This document shows, piece by piece, positions 9,386-20,700 of a stretch of 64,000 nt of DNA; within the stretch, counting starts at the first letter, position 1, and each line of letters opens with the position of its first letter. A model generated the notes under the pieces. It searched no databases. It saw only the letters and a program-made list of their open reading frames with translations, and was not told the DNA's origin. The position numbers were made by a program, and so were the translations under genes. Source of the stretch: Lathyrus oleraceus (taxonomy: Eukaryota; Streptophyta; Magnoliopsida; Fabales; Fabaceae); the NCBI RefSeq assembly GCF_024323335.1, contig NC_066581.1, positions 229,664,539-229,728,538 on the forward strand, read 5' to 3'.

Positions 9386-12300
9386 ATGGATCAAGTACAG
9401 GCTGAGTTAGCTGAGATGAGGGCAAGCATGGCCCAGTTCATTCATATGATGCAAGGGGTTGCACAAGGTCAAGAAGAGCTCCGAGCACTGGTTCAGAGGC
9501 AAGAAGCTACATTGCCACCAGCCAATACACCTCTACAAGAAGGAAACCCAGTTAATGACACTCCTGCTGCTGCAGTACCCATCAACAATTATGCTGAAGG
9601 TGGAGAGTTGAGGGGTATCAGAATTGATGGTCAACCGATTGCTCCAGATGCTGCTAATGCCAGAGTCCTCCATGCTCCGGCCCGTAACAGAATTCCGATT
9701 GTTGACAGACAAGAGGATATGTTTACTTTGCTCAGCGAAGACGAAGACATTTTGGGTAGAAATGATGCGAGAGATCGCAAAGTTGAGGCCCTTGCTGAGA
9801 ATATTCGGGCTATGGAATGTCAAAACTCCCTCGGTTTTGATGTTACAAACATGGGATTGGTTGAAGGCTTGAGAATCCCGCACAAGTTCAAGGCACCGTC
9901 ATTTGACAAATACAACGGTACCTCCTGCCCTCGCACCCATGTGCAGGCATACTACAGAAAAATCTCCGCATACACTGACGATGAGAAGATGTGGATGTAT
10001 TTTTTCCAAGACAGCCTATCTGGGGCGTCTTTGGACTGGTATATGGAGTTGAAGCGGGATTCAATCAGATGCTGGAGGGACTTGGGTGAAGCATTCCTCA
10101 GGCAGTATAAGCATAATATGGACATGGCTCCGACCCGGACTCAGCTGCAGAGTCTGTGTCAGAAAAACAATGAGAGCTTTAAAGAGTACGCCCAAAGATG
10201 GCGCGAGCTGGCTGCAAGAGTTCAACCCCCTATGCTGGAAAAGGAGTTGACAGACATGTTTATCAGCACTCTGCAAGGTGTGTATATGGACCGGATGGGA
10301 AGCTGCCCATTCGGAAGTTTTTCTGATGTCGTCATCTGTGGCGAAAGAATCGAAAGTCTAATCAAGGCCGGTAGGATTCATGATGTGGGCTCTTCTTCTT
10401 CGTCGAAGAAACCCTTCTCTGGGGCACCTCGCCGTAGAGAAGGAGAGACCAATGCTGTACAACACAGAGGGGGTGTATACAGAGCAAATGTAAACAGAGA
10501 ACAGTATCGTCCGGTTGCTGCAGTGACTATTCCTGCACCTCAACCTCGTCCACAACAACAACAAAGGGTTCAACAACCGCAACAACCACAACAACAACAA
10601 CAGCAACGTCCTTTTCAGCCAAGGCAAAGGTTGCAGGCTGATAGAAGATTTGACCCGTTGCCCATGTCTTACGCAGAGCTATTACCCGAACTACTCCGGT
10701 TAGGGTTTGTTGAATTGCGTACCATGGCTACTCCAACAGTGTTGCCTCCTGGTTATGATGCAAACGTCCGTTGTGACTTTCATTCTGGGGCACCAGGCCA
10801 CCATACTGAGAGATGTCGGGCTCTCCAACACAAGGTACAAGATCTGATCGATGCCAAGGCGATCAACTTTGCTCCAGTACCGAACGTAGTAAACAATCCT
10901 ATGCCTCAACATGGTGGGCATAGGGTAAACAACATTGAAGAGGGAGAAGTTGAAAATCTAGCTGTTGATGTTGAAGATGTTCAGACTTCTCTATCAGTTG
11001 TAAAGGGCCGTCTGTTGAAGGGGGGTGTCTACCCGGGCTGTAGTGAAGGATGTTTGGGCTGTGATGAAGTTGTCAATGGTTGTGACCAGTTGAGGGCTGG
11101 TATTCAGAGATTGATCGATGAAGGCTGTCTCCAGTTCAGCCAGGCTGTTGAAGACAATGGGTCGGTGTCTGCTGTCACCATTTACTTCAAGCCGTCTGAA
11201 GGACGAGGACAAGGGGTTGTTGGTACATCAGCAACGAGCAGTGCTCCAGTTACCATTCCTGCTCCGGTAACCATCAATGCTCCGACTACTATTGTTGCGT
11301 CTGGCAGAAGACCAGTTGAGAATAGTAGGGCTGTTCCTTGGAGGTATGACAATGCCTATCGCAGCAATCGGAGGGCTGACAATCAGACAAGGCCAGCAGT
11401 TCAAGCGCCTATTACTATCAGTGCACCGGTAAGAACTCCTGTGGTTGCAAGTCCTGTGGTGGACAATGTTGGAGGACCAGGAGGTTTTACCCGGAGTGGA
11501 CGACTGTTTGCTCCTCAGCCATTGAGAGATGCTACTGCTGAGGCATCTGCTAGGGCTAAGGGCAAACAAGCTATGGTTGACGAGGAACCGGCTCAGAAGG
11601 AGGCTGAGGGTTCTTTTGAAAAGGACGTTGAGGAGTTTATGAAAATCATTAAGAAGAGTGACTACAAGATCGTAGATCAGCTCAACCAGACTCCGTCCAA
11701 GATTTCAATACTCTCTTTGCTGTTGTGCTCTAAGGCACACCGTGATGCCTTGCTAAAGATGTTGGACATGGCATACATACCGCAAGAGATCTCTGTCAAC
11801 CAGCTGGAGGGTGTGCTAGCCAACGTGAGCACCAGGCACAGTGTAGGTTTCACTGACCTAGACTTAACGCCTGAGGGTCGTAATCATAACAAAGCCTTGC
11901 ACATCACTATGGAGTGCAAGGGTGCTGTTTTATCTCACGTGTTGGTAGACACCGGGTCGTCCCTGAATGTCCTGCCCAAGCAAATTCTGAAGAAGATCGA
12001 TGTTGAGGGAGTTGTGCTCACTCCCAGTGACCTTATCGTGCGTGCTTTTGACGGATCTAAATGTTCGGTGTTTGGTGAAGTTACCTTGCCGGTGAAGATA
12101 GGTCCGGAAGTTTTCGACATCGTCTTCTATGTTATGGACATTTAGCCTGCCTATAGCTGTTTATTGGGGCGTCCATGGATACACGCAGCTGGGGCAGTCT
12201 CGTCGACTCTCCACCAAAAACTCAAGTATGTCTGGAACGGTCAGATTGTGACCGTATGTGGCGAAGAAGAGATTCTGGTGAGCCACCTGTCCTCGTTCAA

Positions 12301-12717
12301 GTATGTCGAGGTAGATGGTGAGATCCATGAAACCCTGTGCCAGGCATTTGAGACTATGGCGCTGGAGGGGGTAGCTTGTGCTGAGCAGAGGAAGCCTGGT
12401 GCTTCGATTGCGTCCTACAAACAAGCCAAGGAGGTGGTTGACTCCGGAAGAGCTGAGGGCTGGGGCAAGATGGTTGACTTGCCTGTCAAGGAAGACAAGT
12501 TTGGAATCGGGTATGAGCCTCTCCAAGAAGAGCAGAGCGTACAAGCGGGTCCGAGCACCTTTACCAGCGCTGGGCTGATGAACCATGGAGATGTCTTTGC
12601 TACTGATGGTGAAGATGTTGACTGTGATGTAGACATCTGGGTCCGCCCATGTGCACCAGGGGAGTCTATCAACAACTGGACGGCTGAAGAAGTGGTCCAA
12701 GTTACTCTTCTGACAGA
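9386..12717 (+). pseudogene. gag-protease of Ogre B, with an in-frame stop in protease
   Basis: Starting at the ATG of MDQVQAEL, conserved in E, this is the first exon of the gag-protease-pol polyprotein. It has an N-terminal coiled-coil-like part and then a retrotransposon Gag domain (around residues 190-330, including SLDWYMELKRD and AAVTIPAP downstream). A Gln-rich tract encoded near 10540-10620 follows, then a Cys/His cluster (RCDFHSGAPGHHTERC), and the aspartic protease with D-T-G-S-S (Asp codon 11948-11950). A TAG at 12143-12145 stands where A has CAA and E has CAG. It truncates the protein inside the protease and blocks any spliced Gag-Pol. The remainder (12146-12717) is otherwise open. 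Confidence 0.88.
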
Positions 12718-12970
12718 GTAATTTTCCTTTGTTTTTCATTTTGCATGAAAACCCTACGTTCTGCCCAAGGCGTAGCGGTTCATTGTAGGGCCTCATCATG
12801 TTTAAATGATTATCATAAATAAAGGACGTTTTGCAATCAAATTTTGAGATCTTTGTCTTTCTATTTTTTTGTTTTTCACTTTTTCAAAAAAATAAAAATG
12901 GCAATGTTTTTGTTTTTTTTTTGTGACTTTATTGAAATCTTTTTCTAAAAACAAAACATTAAACATGCAG
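12718..12970 (+). other. Ogre intron (copy B)
   Basis: A 253 bp intron runs from GTAATTTTCC to ACATGCAG. The two exons, 9386-12717 and 12971-14939, together make 5301 bases, a multiple of three, and the join reads GA+A then AGT GAT ATT. The annotated stop at 12719 lies inside the intron start. Confidence 0.85.
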
Positions 12971-14939
12971 AAGTGATATTTTGGCATCCACTATGAACGA
13001 CTCTGTTATGGCTCAGTATGATTTTGATAATCCCATCTACCAAGCTGAAGAGGAGAGTGAGGAAGACTGTGAACTCCCTGCAGAATTGGTCAGATTGCTG
13101 AAGCAAGAGGAAAGGGTCATCCAACCTCATCAGGAAGAGTTGGAAATTGTTAATCTTGGTACTGAGGACGCCAGAAGAGAGATCAAGATTGGGGCCGCTT
13201 TAGAAGACTCTGTCAAGAGGAGGCTAATTGAGATGCTGAGAGAATATGTGGAAATATTCGCCTGGTCATATCAAGATATGCCTGGGCTGGATACAGACAT
13301 TGTAGTGCATCGATTACCTCTTAGAGAAGAGTGTCCGTCGGTTAAGCAGAAGCTTCGCAGAACTAGTCCTGATATGGATGTCAAGATCAAGGAAGAGGTT
13401 CAGAAGCAGTGGGATGCAGGTTTTCTGGCCGTTACCAGTTATCCACCGTGGGTTGCCAACATCGTTCCTGTGCCAAAGAAGGATGGCAAAGTCAGAATGT
13501 GTGTCGATTACCGGGATTTGAACAGGGCGAGTCCGAAAGATGATTTCCCATTACCTCACATTGATGTATTGGTGGATAATACGGCTCAATCCTCGGTATT
13601 CTCTTTCATGGACGGTTTCTCGGGCTACAATCAGATTAAGATGGCGCCAGAGGACATGGAAAAGACGACATTCATTACACCTTGGGGCACGTTCTGCTAC
13701 AAGGTGATGCCATTTGGGCTGAAGAATGCCGGTGCTACCTATCAGAGGGCAATGACGACTCTCTTTCATGACATGATGCACAATGAGATCGAAGTGTACG
13801 CGGATGATATGATTGCGAAGTCGCAGACAGAAGAGGAGCACCTGGTTAATCTGCAGAAGTTGTTTGACAGGTTGGTCAAGTTCAAACTGAGGCTGAATCC
13901 GAACAAGTGTACGTTTGGGGTGAGATCAGGGAAGCTGCTAGGCTTCATTGTCAGTGAGAAAGGGATTGAGGTTGATCCAGCAAAGGTCAAAGCTATTCAA
14001 GAGATGCCTGAACCGAAGACGGAAAAGCAAGTCCGTGGGTTTTTAGGGAGGTTGAACTACATTGCAAGGTTCATATCTCATCTAACTGCCACATGTGAAC
14101 CGATTTTCAAACTGCTCAGAAAGAATCAGGCGATCAAATGGAATGATGATTGTCAGAAGGCTTTTGACAAAATCAAGGAGTATTTACAGAAACCTCCAAT
14201 CCTGATTCCTCTAGTTCCAGGGAGACCATTGATAAAAGTCGTTATTCAGTTACCGAGACTTCAATGGGGTGTGTATTGGGGCAGCATGACGAGTCTGGTC
14301 GAAAAGAGCATGCCATATACTACCTTAGCAAAACTGCTCGAACATCACAATTCTTCTCCTTACAGACCAAAGATGAACGGTGCTGTAGAGGCGGCAAACA
14401 AGAATATCAAGAAGATTATGCAGAAGATGGTCGTTACGTACAAGGATTGGCATGAGATGTTACCTTTCGCTTTGCATGGATACCGTACCTCAGTGCGTAC
14501 GTCGACCGGGGCAACCCCTTACTCCCTTGTGTATGGTATGGAGGCAGTCCTACCAGTTGAGGTGGAGATCCCTTCTCTGAGGGTATTATTGGATGTTAAG
14601 TTGGACGAAGCCGAGTGGATTCGTACAAGGTTTAATGAGTTAAGCCTTATCGAAGAAAGACGGTTAGCAGCTGTGTGCCATGGGCAGTTATATCAGAGAA
14701 GGATGAAGCGAGCCTTTGATCAGAAAGTGCGTTCTCGGACATTTCAAACTGGTGATCTGGTTTTGAAGAGGATCCTTCCTCCCGGTACAGATAACAGGGG
14801 CAAGTGGACTCCTAATTACGAAGGTCCATATGTTGTGAAGAAGGTCTTCTCCGGCGGAGCCTTGATGCTTACAACTATGGATGGTGAAGATTTTCCTTCC
14901 CCTGTTAACTCAGACGTAGTCAAAAAATACTTCGCATAA
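12971..14939 (+). pseudogene. pol of Ogre B, internally deleted (RT kept; RNases H and most of integrase lost)
   Basis: The RT domain is present with conserved blocks (VPKKDGKVRMCVDYRDLN, FMDGFSGYNQ) and the active site YADD in place of the YVDD of E. At 14232-14249 a foreign 18-nt patch interrupts the sequence and shifts the frame. At about 14332-14342 two deletions then join early RNase H to the last part of the integrase core. By comparison with E ~1.5 kb is lost. It covered the rest of the first RNase H, the whole archaeal-like RNase H, the integrase zinc finger and the first two catalytic Asp residues. The C-terminal integrase part (EHHNSSPYRPKMNGAVEAAN to VVKKYFA) is back in frame. A long ORF survives, but it cannot supply RNase H or integrase. 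Confidence 0.87.
14232..14249 (+). other. templated 18-nt patch in RT
   Basis: ATAAAAGTCGTTATTCAG replaces the normal sequence between the codons GRPLI and the start of RNase H. The identical 18-mer lies in the same element's 3' UTR at 15420-15437, and on the minus strand in E near 38033-38050. Confidence 0.8.
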
Positions 14940-14948
14940 ATTGACCCG

Positions 14949-15138
14949 CTGGACAAAAAGAATAAAAGAGTCCAGGCAAAAATGGGCATCCCGGCGAACC
15001 AAATAACAGAAAGAAAAGGTTCGGGCAAAAGTTAGGGATAAAATGAAAAATTGTACACCCGGTAAGTCGAAAACCCGCAAGGGCGGCTTAGGCAAAAATG
15101 GGTATCCTGGTGGATTGAAAACCCGAAAGGGCGATCCA
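14949..15138 (+). other. four consecutive stem-loop modules after the pol stop
   Basis: Module 1 pairs CTGGAC (14949-14954) with GTCCAG (14970-14975). Module 2 pairs CGAACC (14995-15000) with GGTTCG (15018-15023). Module 3 pairs TAAG (15063-15066) with CTTA (15087-15090) around an inner CCC-GCAA-GGG. Module 4 pairs TGGAT (15111-15115) with ATCCA (15134-15138) around CCC-GAAA-GGG. The inner loops are GNRA tetraloops. Each module is followed by a GGCAAAA- or GCCAAAA-like tail. All four are also in E (38331-38525). It is probably a structured RNA element of unknown role. Confidence 0.7.
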
Positions 15139-16454
15139 GCCAAAAGAGGGATTAAAGCGAAGACTACAGTCTGAATTATCTGTACTTCATCATGCTTCGT
15201 CAGCTGCCATCTCGAAAGATGTGATCGGTCCAGTCAGTCTTCTCAGAAAGCAAGGAATTGGGAGGAAACTGATGATCTATGAATTATAACAGAGTTGGGA
15301 AACAGTGGATGCCGTGTTCACATTGCCATTAGGATAGTTTATTTTCCTTTTGTGCGCAATTACCTCTTCCTAGGAATTGCTTCCCAATGTATTTGCCTTT
15401 TCAGGCACTTTTTCAATCAATAAAAGTCGTTATTCAGATAAATTGCTCCCCTGTTTTTACTTTTACTGTTTTGTTTGCAAAAACGTCCGAATTTTTGATA
15501 AACATTGCATATAAAAACATGAAGGCTAAACAATAACGTGCAAAAGATTAAAACATTTGAAAATCATTTTGAATGTTGAGGACACTTGAGCGTATCTTGT
15601 CCACGTACCCCCTGGGGCATCTGTTGTTCCATTGTGCAGGTCGTCACCTGTGAACATTCCCCAGCAGTTTATTTCCCGGAGAGAAGCTATTCTCCTAGCT
15701 ATGATTTGGTTAGGTCGTCCCCAGCGAAGCACTTATCTCTCCAGCAGAGCTCATCCTACCAGTGGATTGGGCGAGTGTCCATAACAGACTAATATCTGCA
15801 TCCCCAGCTGAGTTGTTTCTACCTGTGGATTGCATGGGTCGTCCCCAGTGGAGCATTTATTTCCCCAAGCGGAGTTTTTGTGGATTGATTGGGATATCCC
15901 CAGCAATGTACTTTGGTCAGTAGCGCAGTTGCTTCATTACTCCCCAGCGAGTTGCCTTGTCTTCCCCTAGCGGAGTTATATTGATGGTTCCCCGGCAGTT
16001 TCCTTGTTTTCCCCCAGCGGAATTGTATTGAAGGTTTCTCAGCACAGTCGTCCTGTGTATTCCCCAGCGGAGTTCTCATCATATTGCATTTTGCATGTAG
16101 TAATCATCGCATCCTCAAAACTGCGTAGCATTTCCTTTCCATATGGAGCATTACGCCATAGAAAAATTCAAACATATGCATTCATGTGTTCGAAACCCCA
16201 TCAGACCGTATTCCCCAGCAGAGGCGGATCTTTTTCATTCAACATCAGCACGACAAGTCTGCTACAGTTATTCCTGACGGTACTCATAATTGATATCCCC
16301 ACAGAGGTTTATTTCCTCACCCGATGGTGACAGAAAGTTTGTTTCTCCCCAGTGAGACCCCCAGCAAGTGATCAGCCTTGCTTTGACATATCTCAGATGT
16401 CGTTCTGGTGATACCAGTAAGTGTCATGTCAACACCCGTGTGTGTTCTTTGTTT
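15139..16454 (+). other. 3' UTR of Ogre B with repeated CCCCAGC(A/G)GAG motifs
   Basis: No conserved ORF is present. From about 15600 to 16350 there are around twenty imperfect copies of TCCCCAGCAGAG / CCCCAGCGGAGTT, spaced ~30-60 bases. The best copy (about 16211-16222) is identical over 12 nt to the complement of the element's PBS. The same motifs occur in the E and G 3' UTRs. Confidence 0.65.
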
Positions 16455-17581
16455 GGTGTCGGTAAGCACCATTGTTTCGGTGTCAGTAAACATCGAGTCT
16501 CGCCCCAGTCATCGGTAAATGTCTGGTCATTTTTTGATGTCGGTAAACATCATCTTTCGATGTCGGTAAACATCGAGTCTTTCCCTCAGTCATCAGTAAA
16601 TGTCTGATAATTCCCCAGCTAGAAATCCCTAGTAGAGTCATCTGTAAATGTCCTACCTGGTTTTCAGTTGCGAATATTTTGTTTGTCTCTCCCCAATAAA
16701 TTTCTCATCCCCAGTCATCGGTAAATGTCTGGTCATTCTTTGGATGTCGGTAAACATCATCTTTCGATGTCGGTAAACATCGAGTCTCATCCCAGTCATC
16801 GGTAAATGTCTGGTCATTCTTTGTTCTCTTGTTAATAAAATCAAGATCCCCCGAAGCCGTCGGTAAACGTCTTGTCTGATTCCATCACAAAGATTTTGTT
16901 CCTCCCCAAGCGGAGATGCCATCGGTAAATGGCCCAATTTTCTTCGATATCGATAAATATCGAATTCCCAGTTGCAGCAGCCATCGGTAAATGGCCTTGT
17001 TAGAGTTGATATCGATAAATATCAAGTTGCTTTGAAGCCACCATCGGTAAATGGTCTTGCTTCCTTCTACATCAAAGTTGTTTTCCCAGCAGCCATCGGT
17101 AAATGGTCTCGCTGAAGTTGATATCGGTAAATATCAAGTTGCTTTGAAGCCACCATCGGTAAATGGTTTTGCTTTTCAGAAGTTGTTTTCCCAGCAGCCA
17201 TCGGTAAATGGTCTCGCTGAAGTTGATATCGGTAAATATCAAGTTTTAACCATCGGTAAATGGTTTTGCTTTTTAGAAGTTGTTTCCCAGCAGCCATCGG
17301 TAAATGGTCTTGCTAAAGATTGATATCGGTAAATATCAAGTTCCCAGTTTTTAACCATCGGTAAATGGTTTCACTTTTCAGAAGTTTGTTTTCCCAGCAG
17401 CCATCGGTAAATGGTCTTGCTGAAGTTGATATCGGTAAATATCAAGTTTCCAGCTTTCCAACCATCGGTAAATGGTCTTGTTGAAGTTGATATCGGTAAA
17501 TATCAAGTTTCCAGCTTTCCAACCATCGGTAAATGGTTTTGTTTTTCTGAAGTTGTCATGCAGTTGTCATCAGTAAATTAC
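16455..17581 (+). repeat. 3' UTR tandem hairpin array, core CGGTAA (B)
   Basis: About 32 units each have the core CGGTAA (variants CAGTAA, CGATAA, CTGTAA) between self-complementary arms, such as GATGT/ACATC, GCCAT/ATGGC, ACCAT/ATGGT and TTGATAT/ATATCAA. The later part alternates ACCAT, GCCAT and GATAT types in a higher-order repeat of roughly 110 bp. Tandem repeats between pol and the 3' LTR are known in Ogre, where they can seed satellites. Confidence 0.88.
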
Positions 17582-17703
17582 ATGGTTCTCATTGTATTAT
17601 ATCCAGTCGGTGCAAATTTCTACGGTTCTTTGGTATTCAATCCCTGTTTACCCTGAAAGTCTGACAGCCATTGCTATCATCCGTTCGGGTTCCCAGCTGA
17701 TTG

Positions 17704-17715
17704 AATAGGGGCAGC
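17704..17715 (+). promoter_or_regulatory. polypurine tract of Ogre B
   Basis: AATAGGGGCAGC lies immediately before the 3' LTR and is conserved in E (35893-35904, minus strand). It primes plus-strand DNA synthesis. Confidence 0.8.
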
Positions 17716-20700
17716 TGTAGCACCTCAAATTTGCACTTATCATTGTACATACATACTCATACTAGGTCATGACATTAACATGGTCCACTGCATAGCATTG
17801 CATTGTCCTTTTGCCTCAAGTGCAAGCCAATCAGAAGAATTAGGTCAAACTGGTCAGGAGATCAGTCAATCAAGCAAGCAAGCACAATTTTCATTGAGCC
17901 AAGGCCCTAGGGTTGGTCCAACATGTTCACATGACTTGGGGATCCATTTGAAGTGTTTAGGTCAAAGATTGGGTGCTCAGAAGTCATCAGTCAATGCACA
18001 GTCAGTCAGAAACCCTAAAAAGTCAAACTTGGTCAACTGTGACTGATTTTATGGTTTTGATGGTTGGATTTGGTTTGAGAGAGCTTATTCATGTCCAAAT
18101 AGGCCTCATGTAACATGTCAAACATCATCATTGAAGAATTTGAAGCCAAATCAGAAATTTCCAAAAATAGAAACTAGACCTGTAACTGAAACTTGCCAAA
18201 AATGGAAACTTCTTGATCCCAAACTTACATCATGATACAAGCTTCAAATGAATTTTTTCCCAACATGAAAGTTGAAGATCTTGTTCTCCCATTTCCAAAA
18301 AGTCCAAGAACTCTCAATTCCCATGTATGGTTGGCAAGATATGATCAAATCATTTTCAAAAATTCTTGAACTTCAAAAGGCCATATCTCCCAAACCATTT
18401 GGCCAATTTGGGTGGGGTTTTTTGCAACAAGTCACATTTGACCTCCTCTTTCCAAAAATGTAACCATCATGCACCAAAACATTACAAATCAAAATGGCCT
18501 TTTTGCACTTACATGAATTAATTTTCAAGAGAGGTGAAAAAGTGAAACTTCAATTTAACCATTTCCAACCATTTTTGCCATTCAAATATGTTCAGATATG
18601 TTGTTTTGGTTGTGTTACAAGCCCAATTTCGTGGCTTTTGCCCTTGCACCTCACCATTGGAACAAAAGTGGTCATTTAGCAAAACTTACAATTAAACTAA
18701 TTTGTGTTTAGCATTCAATTAGTAAACCATAAACAGAAGTATATATGTCATTTCTCTGCCATTTTGCAACCCTAGCAGCCTCTCATTCCCACAGAAAACC
18801 TCACTCTCTCAAATTCTCATCTTCTCTCATTTTGAAAATTCTGTCAACAAATCTCAAGGATACAACATTGCCTTGCTTGCTACATCATCTACTCACCATT
18901 TTGAGCACATTCCAACCCTCACACACCAACTGTAAAGCTTGCTTACCCGACTGCTACATCAAGCATCACCAATGGCAGTTCAAGATTTGTTCCATCTCAT
19001 GCCTTGCTGAGCTAGGATTCTCCTCCATACATCTTGTGGAAGCTATTGGAGCAACTGTTTCAACAAGACCAAGCCAAATCCTCACTGTTTCACTAATTTC
19101 TTCAAAATCAAGTAAGATTTCGAACAACACCATTTGATAAATCTTAATATGTTTTAGAAAGGCCTTTGCATGCTGATTTCATTGGTAGTCTTGTTTTTAA
19201 AATTGGTTGAGTATTTTTGAAGATTTGCTGATTTGAAAGTTGATGTTCATTGATGTTTTCACACGATGCTTCCTTAATAGCTTGATTTAGTAGAAATGGA
19301 TGATGGATTTGTAATGTGTGATGCTTGCTGGTTCGAATGATACTTTCAATTTGTGTTTCTGGGTTCAAATTTTTTTTCACGAAATTGGAAGAAGATGAAT
19401 GTTGATGTACAAACCCTAGGTGTTCATGAGTTTCCCAGATTTTTCCCTTTCACGTGCTGCATGGCCCTGTTCATTCACTGACCAATCATTTTATTTCGTT
19501 TGCTTGCCCAAAACGCAGCGTCTGGATTAGTGGCATGGGTATTTACAAAATTGCCATCCTCGTGGCATGTGACTCATTAAAGTCATGTTGTTTTTCATAA
19601 TTATTTCATCTTTGTATGCTCATCTTGCAAAAATCATAACTCCATCATTTTTAATCCAATTTGAATGGGATTTTTTGCATTTGATTCATCATGATCTCTA
19701 TTATTTTGTCATATTTTTTCCAGAATTTTTGGATGGTTGGTTTTTAATTGGTATTAGGGATTGTGACTTGTATCCATATTTTGCACCTTTTACCAAAACC
19801 TTTGTGAAATAGTCATGTTTTATCTTTTGCTCTTGAAATTTTTTGTGCACAAACTAGACACATCCATGGTGATTTTGGTATAAAGTTCATGAATTTCTTA
19901 TTTCTGGTCATTGAGTTATGATTTTTTGAAGTAGGGTGTGACAATTTGTGTCACACCATTGATGTGCAACTTGATGATTTTCATAGCCTTGCTTCTTGAC
20001 CTCAAAATGCCTTGATTTTTTGCATGAATTCACTTGATTATGTCTAGTTTACATGTGATTTTTTGTGGATTTGATTATGGAATTTTCCAATTGATTGAGA
20101 TTTTTGTCCCCTGTTTGGTCTTATGTTGACTTTTTGTGACACATGTGCCCATTTGTTTTGTGAAATGCTCATACTTTATTAGATGGACATGAAATTTGAT
20201 ATGTGATTACTAGACATCTTAAGCTTTGCCATGTTTTTAGTCCCATTCATTTATCATATGCCATCCCTGATTTATGAATTCTTCAAGTTGATGCATGTTT
20301 GGTTGACTTCTTTGAGCATGTTCAAAATTGCCTTGCCTTTCTGATTTTCATTGACTATCTTCTACTTGTCCAAATGAGATGAAATTTGACATACTTACCA
20401 TGCTATGGGTTGTGATTGATCATGATTTATTTGGTGATGTTTGGAAATGTTTGAGATTGCTTTTGATTCAAGTCTTGCTGTTGACTTCTATGAGCTTCTA
20501 AATGCCATACTTTGACTTAAATTGTTCATGAAATGATGATGATGGTTGATATGAATGTGAAACCAATTGGTATTGTTTCTTGATTGCTTGAACATGATTT
20601 TGGATGCTTGCCACTTGCTGTTTGAACTTTTTCATTCCCTTTTGACCCTAGGCTTGCCCTAGTGGTCCTATTACTCACATTTGAGCTCATGTTTTCAGGT

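Noticed and set aside
12981..14939. Taking the 652-codon ORF in B as a functional pol
   Set aside because: Comparison with E shows an 18-nt patch and a ~1.5 kb deletion. RNase H and integrase cores are missing, so the open frame is accidental.
16455..17581. Regular short repeats resembling a CRISPR array
   Set aside because: The repeats are imperfect 6-nt cores with variable arms, the spacers are themselves repeated, the context is a plant retrotransposon 3' UTR and no cas genes are present.
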